A DNA stretch of 64,000 bases. Source: an uncultured Fibrobacter sp. GTDB lineage: Bacteria; Fibrobacterota; Fibrobacteria; Fibrobacterales; Fibrobacteraceae. The position numbers and the translations under genes were made by a program. Location: positions 24,355 to 88,354 of the forward strand of contig CAKUWY010000015.1 in the NCBI GenBank assembly GCA_934699585.1. Direction: 5' to 3'. The notes beneath the pieces are model-generated. The model was given only the letters and a program-made list of their open reading frames with translations, searched no databases and had not been told where the DNA came from. Shown one piece after another: positions 1 to 8,272 of this stretch. Each line of letters begins with the position of its first letter. Positions within the stretch are counted from its first letter, which is position 1.

Positions 1-1590
1 AGCGGTTTCAAGGTGGTGTGCGGTGGCGATTCCCTGGCGGTGGTCAAGAACGGCGCCAAGGGCGAAACCGGTGACAAGGGCGATGACGGTACTCCCGGTA
101 ACAAGGGCAAGGATGGCGAATCCGGCCCTAAGGGTGTAGATGGCCAGGATCTTACCCTGGATTCCGGCCTTTGCGTGACCCGATACTATGCCTATGACGT
201 GCTTATCTTTGAATGTGGTGATTCTACCTATGTGCAGAACATTGCGGACAGAAGTAAAGCAAAGATTTTACCGTGGCAACCTTACAAGCTTGGTCATGTG
301 TTGCTTGATGTGCTGGATAATGATGCGGTAGATTTTTACATTGCCGCCCATGAAAGTGGTACAGACGCCAAGGGTAACGGTACCCTGGTCCGTTGGGAAG
401 GGGACGCAGGGTTAAAATCCCCCCTGAACTATGGAAACTACGGTAACGAAGCGCTGCTCAAAAATGATGCCCTTGCGGGAAAGGCGACCATGGTGGTGGA
501 GGCTGGTGCAACGCCAAACGACACCTTGGGTATCGAACCCTTTGTGGGGCTTTATTTGGAAATGCAGAACGCTCCGTTTGCGACCGAAATGGGTGGGCTT
601 TGTTTCACCTACACCTCCGAGAGAGCCATGGATGTCATAGTCTGGGCTGCCAAGGACTCGATGGCGCGTGTAACCCTTGACCCCGCTACCGAAAAGACCA
701 CGGTGGACATTATGGCTAGCCAGTTTATTCCCGACGGTGAGAATGTTTCTCTTGACGACATTATGAAAACTGCTTGGCAGGTTTATGTTGTTCTTGCTGG
801 TGGGCTTGAGGCCGGCACCTACGAGAACAACTTTGCCTTCTACGAGATTGGCCAGTTTGGCGGCTGTGGTGGCGAGTTCGAGACTATTGCTGCCATCAAG
901 GCCAAGATTCAGGAAGCCAAGGGCGAAGCGACGCCGGACCTGGAAGACGGTCGAATTGACCCGACAAACCCGGAAATCTACAAGACGGTGAAAATCGGCA
1001 ACCAGGTGTGGATGGCCGAGAACCTGCGGATTCCCTACGACTCCACGTCCGTTGGTGGTACCTCAATGGCGCTGTGCCCCACGGACCCCGAAGAGCTGGC
1101 TGCTAAGGGCTGTCTCTACAGCTGGGCTGCTGCCATGGACAGCGCTGCACAGCTCAGCGGCAAGGATAGTACCGACCTCGGCTACAATGTGTGTGGTAAT
1201 GGCGTGAATTGCACCGCCGAGGCTCCCGTGCAGGGCATTTGCCCCAACGGCTGGCACTTGCCAAGCAAGGATGAAATAGACACCCTGTTGAGCATAGCCA
1301 GTTACGGCGGCAAGTACAGCGCGCTGGTCTATGCCGCTTTGGCAGGGGATACCGCGGACGGTCTCAACTGGCTCGGGTTTTCCATAGATAGCACAGGTTC
1401 TACGGCTAACTACACATCTGTTACCAATCTGGAGCGCTTCTATCTGTGGACCTCCTCCAACGCCTCTGTCGGTGCTAGTCAACTGTGGTCGTGGACGCTA
1501 TATTTTAATGGAACCGAAATTATAAGGGATTATTGGGGCAAGAGCACTGGTCGGTCTGTCCGTTGCATCCAAGATGCGGTTGCAGAATAA
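1..1590 (+). CDS. FISUMP-domain modular surface protein (5' end outside window)
   Basis: The frame is open from the first base, so the N-terminus, including any signal peptide, lies outside the window. The visible part starts with a Cys-containing module (VVCGGDS..VVKNG). Next come collagen-like Gly-X-Y triplets (about nt 58-145), then a beta-sandwich-like region ending in FAFYEIGQFGGCGG. The C-terminal FISUMP-type domain starts near nt 979 (VKIGNQVWMAENL, CPNGWHLPS, SVRCIQD). The next gene has the same architecture, so this is probably also an outer-membrane or surface lipoprotein. The role of FISUMP domains is not established; a part in surface adhesion or fibre contact is inference. The stop is 13 bp before the next ATG, so the two are probably co-transcribed. 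Confidence 0.85.
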   Translation, partial: SGFKVVCGGDSLAVVKNGAKGETGDKGDDGTPGNKGKDGESGPKGVDGQDLTLDSGLCVTRYYAYDVLIFECGDSTYVQNIADRSKAKILPWQPYKLGHVLLDVLDNDAVDFYIAAHESGTDAKGNGTLVRWEGDAGLKSPLNYGNYGNEALLKNDALAGKATMVVEAGATPNDTLGIEPFVGLYLEMQNAPFATEMGGLCFTYTSERAMDVIVWAAKDSMARVTLDPATEKTTVDIMASQFIPDGENVSLDDIMKTAWQVYVVLAGGLEAGTYENNFAFYEIGQFGGCGGEFETIAAIKAKIQEAKGEATPDLEDGRIDPTNPEIYKTVKIGNQVWMAENLRIPYDSTSVGGTSMALCPTDPEELAAKGCLYSWAAAMDSAAQLSGKDSTDLGYNVCGNGVNCTAEAPVQGICPNGWHLPSKDEIDTLLSIASYGGKYSALVYAALAGDTADGLNWLGFSIDSTGSTANYTSVTNLERFYLWTSSNASVGASQLWSWTLYFNGTEIIRDYWGKSTGRSVRCIQDAVAE

Positions 1591-1603
1591 GGAGGGTTGA
1601 AAA

Positions 1604-3505
1604 ATGAGAAAGTTTACTATGAAAAATTCTGGTTCTATAGTGTCATCCTGGAGCAAGCGTAGCGCTGCGATAGGATCTATGTTGGCCCTCGCCTTCTTTG
1701 CCGCTTGCGGCGACGATGTGACCGACAACGACCCGGTAACCACCCAGGGATACGAAAGCGAAGAGGCTTTCCCCAAGTGCGATGCCGATTACGAGGGCTA
1801 TTTTGCCACCCTGCTTTCTAGCCAGGATGTCTATATATGCACGGCCAAGAACTGGGTGAACATCAGTAAGTCCGGTTTTGGCAGTAATGCGGGCACCTCT
1901 AGCAAGACCAGCTGCACTGCCGAAGAACTCTCTGACGGTACAGGCGTTGAAATCACCTGCAACGGCAAAAAGAGCGTGCTGCAGTACGGCAAGAAGGGCG
2001 CCCAGGGTGACCCTGGCAAGGCCGGTTCCAATGCCGAAAACGGCAAGGCGGGTGAACCGGGTGGCAAGGGTAAGGATGGCGATGACGCTGTACCCGATGC
2101 GGACCGCTGCTTTGTCAAGTACGAGGCGGGTGACGTGGTGCTCTTTGAGTGCGGCGATTCCACATATGTGCGGAGTATGACGTCTTATGCTTCGAACACA
2201 TACAGTACGTTTGATGTCTGGAAGAATTTTTATCAAAATGAAACTTTTAGTCCCCTTTGGCGTGGGTCCTACCCTCGGACGATTTACAACGACGAATTTG
2301 GCACTAAGGCGACAGGAAAGCTTGTGCGCTGGGAGGGCGATGAAACATGGGTGCCGACCGGTACGGCCCTTGACAGTGTAGCGTTTTTCCTGACTGCCGC
2401 CATTGCGGGTACGGCTACGGTCACTGTGTCCGAGGCAATAGAGGTGTCCGCAGACAACTACCGCCCCTTTGTGGGACTGAAGTTCGATGTTTCTGGTAAG
2501 AACATCGCTGATATCGCGCAGGGTGGCGGCTTCTGCCTCACCTACTCCTCGGATAGCGCCATGGTCTTGCTCCTGAAGGGTGATTCTGGCTTTGTCAGGG
2601 CCGAAATCCCCGCTACGGAAGAAGGCGAGGAGGCTGTCGTGGATATTTCCATTGATGACTTCGAGTCCGTTATTGACAGCGTGAACGTGCGTGCAGTCAT
2701 GGGTGGCATTAGTGCCGTCTATGTTGAGGCCGTGGGTGGCGAGGCTGTGGGCACCTACGAGAACAAGTTTGCCGTTTACCAGTTCGGCTCCTACGGTGGT
2801 TGCGATGGACAGACGTTCAGCAAGTCCGACTGGAAAAAGCACCTGGATGCCATAAGGGGCGAAGACGGCACATTTGTGGATCCCCGTACACCTGGCTTTA
2901 CCTACCATACCGTGACCCTTGGTGACCAGACATGGCTTGCCGAGGATTTGCAGTACAGGTTTAGGGGGAGTGACGCCGCTGACACGAGTATATGCCTTAA
3001 TGAAAGTGCCGATGCGGATACCTGCGAGACCTTTGGAGAACGCTATACGTGGCTGCAGGCACTGAATAATGCGTCTGGATGTTATAGCGATGCAGTGTGC
3101 GATGCTGCCCTTCCTGACACGGTGCAGGGCATCTGCCCCGATGGCTGGCATTTGCCCAACATAAAGGAGTGGGGCAAGATGATTGCCTTGGTGGAAAATG
3201 GCTTTAATAGAACCAATGTTGTCAATCGCAGGCAGATGTTCATTGAACGTGCCGCCTTCCTCTCGAATAAAAATACATATAGCCTGGGGCAGAATTTGTC
3301 GGGACTGAATTTGACTAAGGCCTCCGCCGATGTTAGCTGGTGGTCCTCAACAGAGGACGACGACGAAGATGCGAAAGTGTTTAACCATGATAAAAGAATC
3401 TACAACGGTAGTACTGACTATCCCATTACTGAAGAAAACTACGGAAAATACGGGACAAGTAAAAAGAGTCGTTTCCCCGTCCGTTGCGTAAAGGACGCCG
3501 AGTAG
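1604..3505 (+). CDS. FISUMP-domain modular lipoprotein
   Basis: The 633-residue protein has a lipoprotein signal (LALAFFAACGDD, Cys35). A strong AAGGAGGG at 1588-1595 fixes the ATG at 1604; Met6 is an in-frame alternative. Module order: lipobox; a module with SCTAEELSDGTG and ITCNGKK; collagen-like Gly-X-Y (about residues 130-162); a beta-sandwich-like domain from LVRWEGDE to FAVYQFGSYGGCDG; and a C-terminal FISUMP domain from about residue 434 (VTLGDQTWLAEDL, CPDGWHLPN, PVRCVKD). It is a tandem paralogue of the preceding gene. Likely exposed on the cell surface; its ligand is unknown. Confidence 0.88.
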   Translation: MRKFTMKNSGSIVSSWSKRSAAIGSMLALAFFAACGDDVTDNDPVTTQGYESEEAFPKCDADYEGYFATLLSSQDVYICTAKNWVNISKSGFGSNAGTSSKTSCTAEELSDGTGVEITCNGKKSVLQYGKKGAQGDPGKAGSNAENGKAGEPGGKGKDGDDAVPDADRCFVKYEAGDVVLFECGDSTYVRSMTSYASNTYSTFDVWKNFYQNETFSPLWRGSYPRTIYNDEFGTKATGKLVRWEGDETWVPTGTALDSVAFFLTAAIAGTATVTVSEAIEVSADNYRPFVGLKFDVSGKNIADIAQGGGFCLTYSSDSAMVLLLKGDSGFVRAEIPATEEGEEAVVDISIDDFESVIDSVNVRAVMGGISAVYVEAVGGEAVGTYENKFAVYQFGSYGGCDGQTFSKSDWKKHLDAIRGEDGTFVDPRTPGFTYHTVTLGDQTWLAEDLQYRFRGSDAADTSICLNESADADTCETFGERYTWLQALNNASGCYSDAVCDAALPDTVQGICPDGWHLPNIKEWGKMIALVENGFNRTNVVNRRQMFIERAAFLSNKNTYSLGQNLSGLNLTKASADVSWWSSTEDDDEDAKVFNHDKRIYNGSTDYPITEENYGKYGTSKKSRFPVRCVKDAE

Positions 3506-3531
3506 CGAATAACCGCACCGAATCTTAAATC

Positions 3532-3563
3532 AAAAAGAGACCGTGAAAACGGCCTCTTTTTTT
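3532..3563. terminator. bidirectional rho-independent terminator
   Basis: GAGACCGT and ACGGCCTC form a stem (one A.C mismatch) around a GAAA loop, flanked by A5 upstream and T7 downstream. It lies between converging genes and can serve both strands. Confidence 0.75.
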
Positions 3564-3586
3564 GTCTGGCAAAAGTCTTATCACTG

Positions 3587-4555
3587 TTATTTTTTTAAGG
3601 CCATCGCCTCGGCTATTATTTTCTTGGAAACACCCTTGGATTGGAAAAATGCAATCATTTTTTCCATACCCTTTTCCATACCCTTTTCCATACCCTTTTC
3701 CATACCCTTTTCCATACCCATCTCCATACCTTTTTCTCGGCCCTCTTTCAGCCCCTTACGTCGTGCTGCTCGCTCGGCGGCGCGCCACTGGTCTGCCACA
3801 CTGACAAACCCGAGATGTTGTCCTATGCTCTTGAATGCCATATCTAGTTCCTCCCAGTCTTTTTTGTTCAGGTAGTACTCCCCTAAATATAATTTCATTT
3901 TGTTCAAGAAAACAGCCTTACCCTCGTTCCCGAGTTCCTGCAACCGTTCGCCAAGGGGCTGTGCCATATCGGAGAACCACTTTTTGTTGAATGCGTGTTT
4001 CATAACCAGTGCTCCGACACCAGCCTCTATGTTGTCATCGTTTAGGCAGGAATCATTGTCCAGGTCTGCAAGATTCACCAAGACAAATTCGAATGGGAGG
4101 TCTTTTCCTTGAAACTTGGCGTGGTTTCGTTTCCTGTACTCGGCCAGAGGATCCCAGCCACGCTCCCCATTGTAGATGACAATTGCCTTTGTCGGATACC
4201 ACCGGAAATCCGTATCGTTTTTTCCGATGAGTATGTTGAACGCGTAGCGCCCCACCTGGTTAAGCACCTGTGTGTCGGAGTGGGACTTGTGTTCGAGCAG
4301 GATGCCCACGAATACCTCCCTACCGTCGTTGACTTTTGCTCTAAAGGCGAGGTCGGCTTCTCCCTTTTCGTTGACTTCGCTGTAGGATCCCGGGAGAAGG
4401 GTCAAGGAATCCATATCGACATCCTGGAGCATATCGTTGAGAGTCCCGTTTACCATACGCGATAGGTTCAGCAGGGTTTTCGCGTTGACTGGTTTAGAGT
4501 AGATGTAGCGGAAAAATCCGTCGTGATTTTTCTTGTTTGTTCGGCTGTCTGCCAT
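3587..4555 (-). CDS. Rpn-type recombination-promoting nuclease / YhgA-like putative transposase
   Basis: The 322-residue protein matches the Rpn/PD-(D/E)XK nuclease (Transposase_31) family in pattern: an N-terminal FFRYIYSKPVNAKTLL segment, then EADLAF (Asp68) and LLEHKS (Glu88, Lys90), which look like the D...ExK active site. Members are DNA endonucleases linked to RecA-independent recombination. The C-terminus holds repeated EKGM/EKGMEMGM units encoded by a 12-bp tandem repeat, then a short tail ending ALKK. It is a single gene between a terminator and the PHP gene. No inverted repeats or other transposon parts are visible, so it is not called a mobile element. Confidence 0.8.
   Translation of the reverse strand: MADSRTNKKNHDGFFRYIYSKPVNAKTLLNLSRMVNGTLNDMLQDVDMDSLTLLPGSYSEVNEKGEADLAFRAKVNDGREVFVGILLEHKSHSDTQVLNQVGRYAFNILIGKNDTDFRWYPTKAIVIYNGERGWDPLAEYRKRNHAKFQGKDLPFEFVLVNLADLDNDSCLNDDNIEAGVGALVMKHAFNKKWFSDMAQPLGERLQELGNEGKAVFLNKMKLYLGEYYLNKKDWEELDMAFKSIGQHLGFVSVADQWRAAERAARRKGLKEGREKGMEMGMEKGMEKGMEKGMEKGMEKMIAFFQSKGVSKKIIAEAMALKK
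3660..3719. repeat. 12-bp tandem repeat inside the Rpn-like gene
   Basis: Five perfect head-to-tail copies of ttttccataccc, followed by one degenerate copy (3720-3731). On the minus strand they encode Glu-Lys-Gly-Met units. The 12-bp period keeps the reading frame, so copy number change would alter length and not abolish the protein. Confidence 0.95.
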
Positions 4556-4628
4556 TTTTCATCTCCACTTTTAGTGTTCTCTTATATAAACGGAGATGTA
4601 GGGCAAAAAAAGCCTAGAAAAATTAATT

Positions 4629-6335
4629 TTACAAGTTGCAGCGGGCGGCGGAGGTAAGGGCGTAGCGGCCGCTGGCGGTCTCGCATTCGGCGCGGAGGTA
4701 GGCCAAACCCGCTGTGCTCACTTCGATAGTCTCGTTCTGGCTTGCGGCCACGAGGCTTTCGGGGCAAATTTCTTCTTTGGCGGCCCACTTGCCGCCTGCG
4801 AGAATGCGGCGCCTGTAGATGCGTATGTAACGGAATCCGCCACCCAGGTCTTGCGTGCTTTGGGCGTGGAACTTTACGGTGCTACCGTCGCGTTCCCACC
4901 AGAGGGCGGGTCCGTCGGTAATGTAACAGTTGTCGCCTGCGAAGGCCTGCTGCAATTCTGCGGAGGAGAGGTTGTTACCGCTAGATTCCGGCTCGGGGGC
5001 CGGAATGACGCTTGGCGAGGGGGCGTTGCGGGGTGTCCCCGCAGAGGGGGTAGCGGGAGCCGCTAGGAGATCCCCGCCTTCGCGGGGATGACAAAGAGGG
5101 TCGCGGGGATGACAAAGAGGGTCGCGGGGATGACAAGGGGCGGACGCGAGGGGGAGGCTTCCCCCTTTCACGACGGTGCGGACTTTTCCGAAGACGTGGT
5201 GGCGGTTGTTCCCCAGGGAGAAAAGCGGCAGGCGCACGAAGGTGGTGTCGTTCATGTCGCCGTGGGCGTCGTTTCCGCCGATGGGGAGTAGTAAGTTTCC
5301 TTTGCCCAGCTCGTCGATCCACCAGGCGCGACCCAGTTTAAATCCTTCGTCGCGGATGCCGTTCCAGAACTGGATGCCGCGAACGGGGTGCTTTGCGTCT
5401 AGGTGCAGGTCTGCGGTTTTCCAGTAGCCGCGCCGGAAAATGAATTTTTCAAGCGCTCCCATTTGCTGTAGGGGGTGCGCGGCAAAGCAGGGCGCGTCCG
5501 TCATTTCGAGGATGCGCCCGATGGGGAGCGTGGGCCTGTTGTTGAGCCAGTAGCGGCCGCAGTCGCCGAGGCCCGGCAGGTAGGCGCTGGGCCCGAGGGC
5601 GGTCATGTGCACGTTTTCGCCCTTGCTGTTGCCTGCGGAGATTTCTTCGCCGGCGATAAGGAGCGGCTTTGCGGGGAGTGCGGCGATTTCGTCTTTCAGG
5701 TTCTGGAAACGCGCCGATGCAGAAGGAGCTTCCTTGGTGTAGTCTTCGACGGTGAAGGCGAAATCGTAGGCGTGGTCCGTAAAGTTCACGAAGTCGAGTC
5801 CTACGGCCTCTGCCGCCTGCTGCATCACGGCGGGACTTGCGCCGTATTCCACGTGGTCTGCCGAGTAGTAGGTGTGGCAGTGCATTTCGCCGGCGGCATA
5901 TCCTTCGGGTTTGGGAAGCTCGTGCCGGAGTACCTGGATTTTCAGCGGCGAGGGTTTCAGGCCCGGAAAGTTCCAGCGCTGGAAGGTTCGTTCTTTGCCG
6001 TTGCGGCACGCAACGACCTTCGGGAAAATCTCGTAGAGGCCGGGTTCCAGCGCACCGATTCCTACGGGGAAAAAGTGGAAGGGCTGATCCGCTTTCAGGT
6101 CCAGGTTGTCAAAACGCCGGGTTTCGTCGGGGCAGTTTTCGTCCAGGCGCCGGATCGAAATTTCTAGGCTCTTGATGGCGGCTGGGAACCGGTGGGCGTC
6201 CCGCACCACAATCCACAGCAGGGGAGTTTTGCCCGGCACAAACTGGAAGGGCGCATCCGTGAAAATTTCGGGCCAGGGCCTGTACAGCAGGGACCAGGGC
6301 AGCCTGAACTTGAAGTGTGTTTCCGCGTAGTGCAT
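4629..6335 (-). CDS. PHP-domain (CehA/McbA-like) metallophosphoesterase
   Basis: The 568-residue protein shows the PHP metal-binding pattern in order: MHCH (His152, His154), FTDH (Asp187, His188), GEEIS (Glu230/231), NVHMTALG (His243), AAHPLQ (His286) and GGNDAHGD (Asp355, His357). Such enzymes hydrolyse phosphoesters using a two- or three-metal site; the substrate cannot be read from sequence. The N-terminal 140 residues look like a beta-rich domain and the last 110 like another. Between them, about residues 400-452, is a foreign-looking stretch (CHPRDPL repeated, CHPREGGDLLA, VIPAPEPESSG). It is the in-frame translation of dispersed palindromic repeats. The gene starts 3 bp after the outer-membrane gene and ends the bamD operon. 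Confidence 0.8.
   Translation of the reverse strand: MHYAETHFKFRLPWSLLYRPWPEIFTDAPFQFVPGKTPLLWIVVRDAHRFPAAIKSLEISIRRLDENCPDETRRFDNLDLKADQPFHFFPVGIGALEPGLYEIFPKVVACRNGKERTFQRWNFPGLKPSPLKIQVLRHELPKPEGYAAGEMHCHTYYSADHVEYGASPAVMQQAAEAVGLDFVNFTDHAYDFAFTVEDYTKEAPSASARFQNLKDEIAALPAKPLLIAGEEISAGNSKGENVHMTALGPSAYLPGLGDCGRYWLNNRPTLPIGRILEMTDAPCFAAHPLQQMGALEKFIFRRGYWKTADLHLDAKHPVRGIQFWNGIRDEGFKLGRAWWIDELGKGNLLLPIGGNDAHGDMNDTTFVRLPLFSLGNNRHHVFGKVRTVVKGGSLPLASAPCHPRDPLCHPRDPLCHPREGGDLLAAPATPSAGTPRNAPSPSVIPAPEPESSGNNLSSAELQQAFAGDNCYITDGPALWWERDGSTVKFHAQSTQDLGGGFRYIRIYRRRILAGGKWAAKEEICPESLVAASQNETIEVSTAGLAYLRAECETASGRYALTSAARCNL
4981..5011. repeat. dispersed palindromic repeat (CCGGCTCGGGGGCCGGAATG type) within a CDS
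   Basis: A GC-rich palindrome (ATTCCGGCTCG...CCGGAATGACG) read in frame as VIPAPEPESSG in the PHP protein. It resembles the REP-like elements seen elsewhere in this window, which points to insertion into a tolerant linker. Confidence 0.65.
5067..5136. repeat. REP-like palindrome plus 21-bp tandem copies within a CDS
   Basis: GATCCCCGCCTTCGCGGGGATGAC is the same element found intergenically at 18410-18443 and 33071-33097. Here its right arm is repeated about three times with a 21-bp period (tcgcggggatgacaaagaggg), read as the 7-residue unit CHPRDPL in the PHP protein. Confidence 0.85.
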
Positions 6336-6338
6336 GGC

Positions 6339-7355
6339 CTACTCCGGCTTGGTGGCGGGATTCGCCTCCGGCTGCTTTGCCTCTGGAGGCGGCTGCTTTT
6401 CGGCGCTTGAAGGTGCGGCGCTTTCCTTTGTAACGATGGTCGCACCTTCCTTGCCTGCGGTTGTGCCTTCTTGTGCGGTGGCGCTGCCGTCCTTCGCAGT
6501 GGTGGCGCTTTTTACACCTGCCGAATCGGCTGTCGCGCCGTCCTTTGGTGTGGCGGTGCTATCTTCTATAACCACGGGTTTGTTCCAGGCACCAAAGCTT
6601 ACACGGATTTGCAGCTGGATTCCGCCGATATTCCATTTGGCTTTTTCTTCGGGGCCGTTGGGCACGATGTCGGCATACTGTTTCTTGGACTTGACCGAAA
6701 TGGAACTGTACCCCAGGTCGCCATAAATGTACAGGCTTTTCCAGTTGAACAGCAGGTAGCCGATGCTGAGCCCGAATCCGGAACCGTAAAAGGGAGTTTC
6801 TGCGGCAAGCTTGCCCCAGCTGGTATAGATTTCGGTGTGGGGGAGCGTCCAGTACCAACGCAAGGCGATACTGAAAAGGCTTTCGTTACTGAGGGACATC
6901 AGGTTCACTGGGATGGCGAACCGGTATTCCAGAAAAAGCGGAAACCCCTGGATGGTGTAGCTGTAGTTGTGGGAGTGGTTGTTTTGGTCTACAAGTACAA
7001 CGGATTCATTGTCGTATATGAAGCCTGCGCCAACGCTTACGAAATGGTCTTGCCGCAACTGGAACTGCAGTCCTGCATAAACCGGGAAGCAGAAGTTCAC
7101 CTTCTGAAAGTCCTGCTTGGCCACGTTGGCGCTGTCCCGCTTGTCTAGCGCCTGTGTCAAGAATTCGTGATGGATAGTGTCGATGGCGTCTTGAAAGTAT
7201 TCCCGCTGGTCAAAGCTGAGAAAGGAAATTCCCGGTTGCAAAAAAAGGGCGATTCTGGAATTGTCGTGGATGTCCGTGCTGTTTTCGGTTTCCGCAAGGG
7301 ATGCCACCGTAAGCACGAATGCAAGACACAGAATCTTTTTTGCCAGGGAAACCAT
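6339..7355 (-). CDS. secreted outer-membrane beta-barrel-like protein with Ala/Lys/Pro tail
   Basis: No specific family recognised. The protein (338 aa) starts with a signal peptide (KKILCLAFVLTVASLAE). About 220 residues follow with alternating aromatic/polar segments typical of an outer-membrane barrel (FCFPVYAGLQFQL, FVSVGAGFIYD, GFGLSIGYLLF, IYGDLGYSSISV, IQLQIRVSFGAW). A low-complexity tail rich in Ala, Thr, Lys, Glu and Pro occupies about the last 80 residues. Barrels usually end at the aromatic C-terminal strand, so the tail is unusual and may be periplasmic or peptidoglycan-facing. It lies 4 bp after bamD and 3 bp before the PHP gene. Confidence 0.7.
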   Translation of the reverse strand: MVSLAKKILCLAFVLTVASLAETENSTDIHDNSRIALFLQPGISFLSFDQREYFQDAIDTIHHEFLTQALDKRDSANVAKQDFQKVNFCFPVYAGLQFQLRQDHFVSVGAGFIYDNESVVLVDQNNHSHNYSYTIQGFPLFLEYRFAIPVNLMSLSNESLFSIALRWYWTLPHTEIYTSWGKLAAETPFYGSGFGLSIGYLLFNWKSLYIYGDLGYSSISVKSKKQYADIVPNGPEEKAKWNIGGIQLQIRVSFGAWNKPVVIEDSTATPKDGATADSAGVKSATTAKDGSATAQEGTTAGKEGATIVTKESAAPSSAEKQPPPEAKQPEANPATKPE

Positions 7356-7359
7356 AAGG

Positions 7360-8208
7360 CTAGTTTGTCATTTCCTTGTCTTCTTTGTCTTCTTTCTTTT
7401 TCTTGGAATCTTTTTTCATGCGCTTTTCGAAATCTTTTTCGGCGCTGGCTATATTCTTTTCGTTTTTCTTGACAATCTTTTCGATGTCGTCGTCGCCCGC
7501 GAATTCACCCTGCATCATGGTGAGGTAGCTGCGGGCGGGTTCGAACTGGTCCAGCTCTATGTAAGAATCTACGATTATCTTGAAGGCGTCTTTTCGACGC
7601 TTGCTTACCGTGTATTTTTCCAGGAATTCCTTGAGGTAGATGACGGCGGCCTGGTACTTGTCCATACGGTAATAGAGCCGTGCGGTCTGGAATTCCTTTT
7701 CGGCCAGGCGTTCGGTTAGAAGGTTCTGGTAGTACTTGACAGAATCTCGCAGGGGGGAGTTGGGGTAGTTGAAAAGGTATCGCTCAAAGTCTTTCATGGC
7801 GGTGGTGGTATTGGTTTCGTCGCGGGCCACCTTGAACTCTATGTTGAAAGAGGATATAGCCTTGCGGAATTCGGCGTCCTCGATATAGGAGGATCCTGGA
7901 AAATTCACCACGAATGAGCCGTACTCGCCACGGGCTTCTATCCATTCTTCTAGGTTGAAGTAGCTTTGGGCTAGTAGGAAACTGCTTTTTTCCATAACGC
8001 CCGTGCCTGAGCATAGGCTGATTATTTCTTCTAGCTTGTCCTGGGCCCTGCCGTATTTCTGTTTATTGAAAAGTTCTTCAGCTGCTGTGAGCTTGTTCCG
8101 GCAGAATTCGGTATGGCTTATTGTGCCGCGGTCCGAGGAACAGCCACTAAGGAAAGCAGTCAGGGCAAAAAGACAGAGTATTGGGGCTGACTTTGAGAAA
8201 AGGGTCAT
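7360..8208 (-). CDS. bamD: outer-membrane assembly lipoprotein BamD-like
   Basis: The 282-residue lipoprotein (lipobox ALTAFLSGCSSD) has tetratricopeptide-like helical pairs (AEELFNKQKYGRAQDKLEEII, FLLAQSYFNLEEWIEARGEY, FVVNFPGSSYIEDAEFRKA), the usual BamD/ComL pattern. BamD is the essential lipoprotein partner of BamA in inserting barrels into the outer membrane. The C-terminus is a highly charged Lys/Glu/Asp tail, longer than usual. It heads a minus-strand operon with a barrel-like gene and is divergent from lptF, with 64 bp between starts. Confidence 0.85.
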   Translation of the reverse strand: MTLFSKSAPILCLFALTAFLSGCSSDRGTISHTEFCRNKLTAAEELFNKQKYGRAQDKLEEIISLCSGTGVMEKSSFLLAQSYFNLEEWIEARGEYGSFVVNFPGSSYIEDAEFRKAISSFNIEFKVARDETNTTTAMKDFERYLFNYPNSPLRDSVKYYQNLLTERLAEKEFQTARLYYRMDKYQAAVIYLKEFLEKYTVSKRRKDAFKIIVDSYIELDQFEPARSYLTMMQGEFAGDDDIEKIVKKNEKNIASAEKDFEKRMKKDSKKKKEDKEDKEMTN

Positions 8209-8272
8209 TTTTTTTCTTTGGTTAATTCTAATTTTCAGCTATCAAATTAGAAAAAAGAAATACACCGGAAAA

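Noticed and set aside
1643..3151. A 502-codon minus-strand frame opposite the second FISUMP gene
   Set aside because: The plus-strand gene has a lipobox, ribosome-binding site and FISUMP domain; the minus frame shows no domain.
3660..3731. Possible CRISPR-like array
   Set aside because: 12-bp units with no spacers, in frame within a coding region; an ordinary tandem repeat.
3587..4555. Treating the Rpn-type gene as an insertion sequence
   Set aside because: No terminal inverted repeats, target duplication or second transposition gene visible; family members are resident chromosomal genes.
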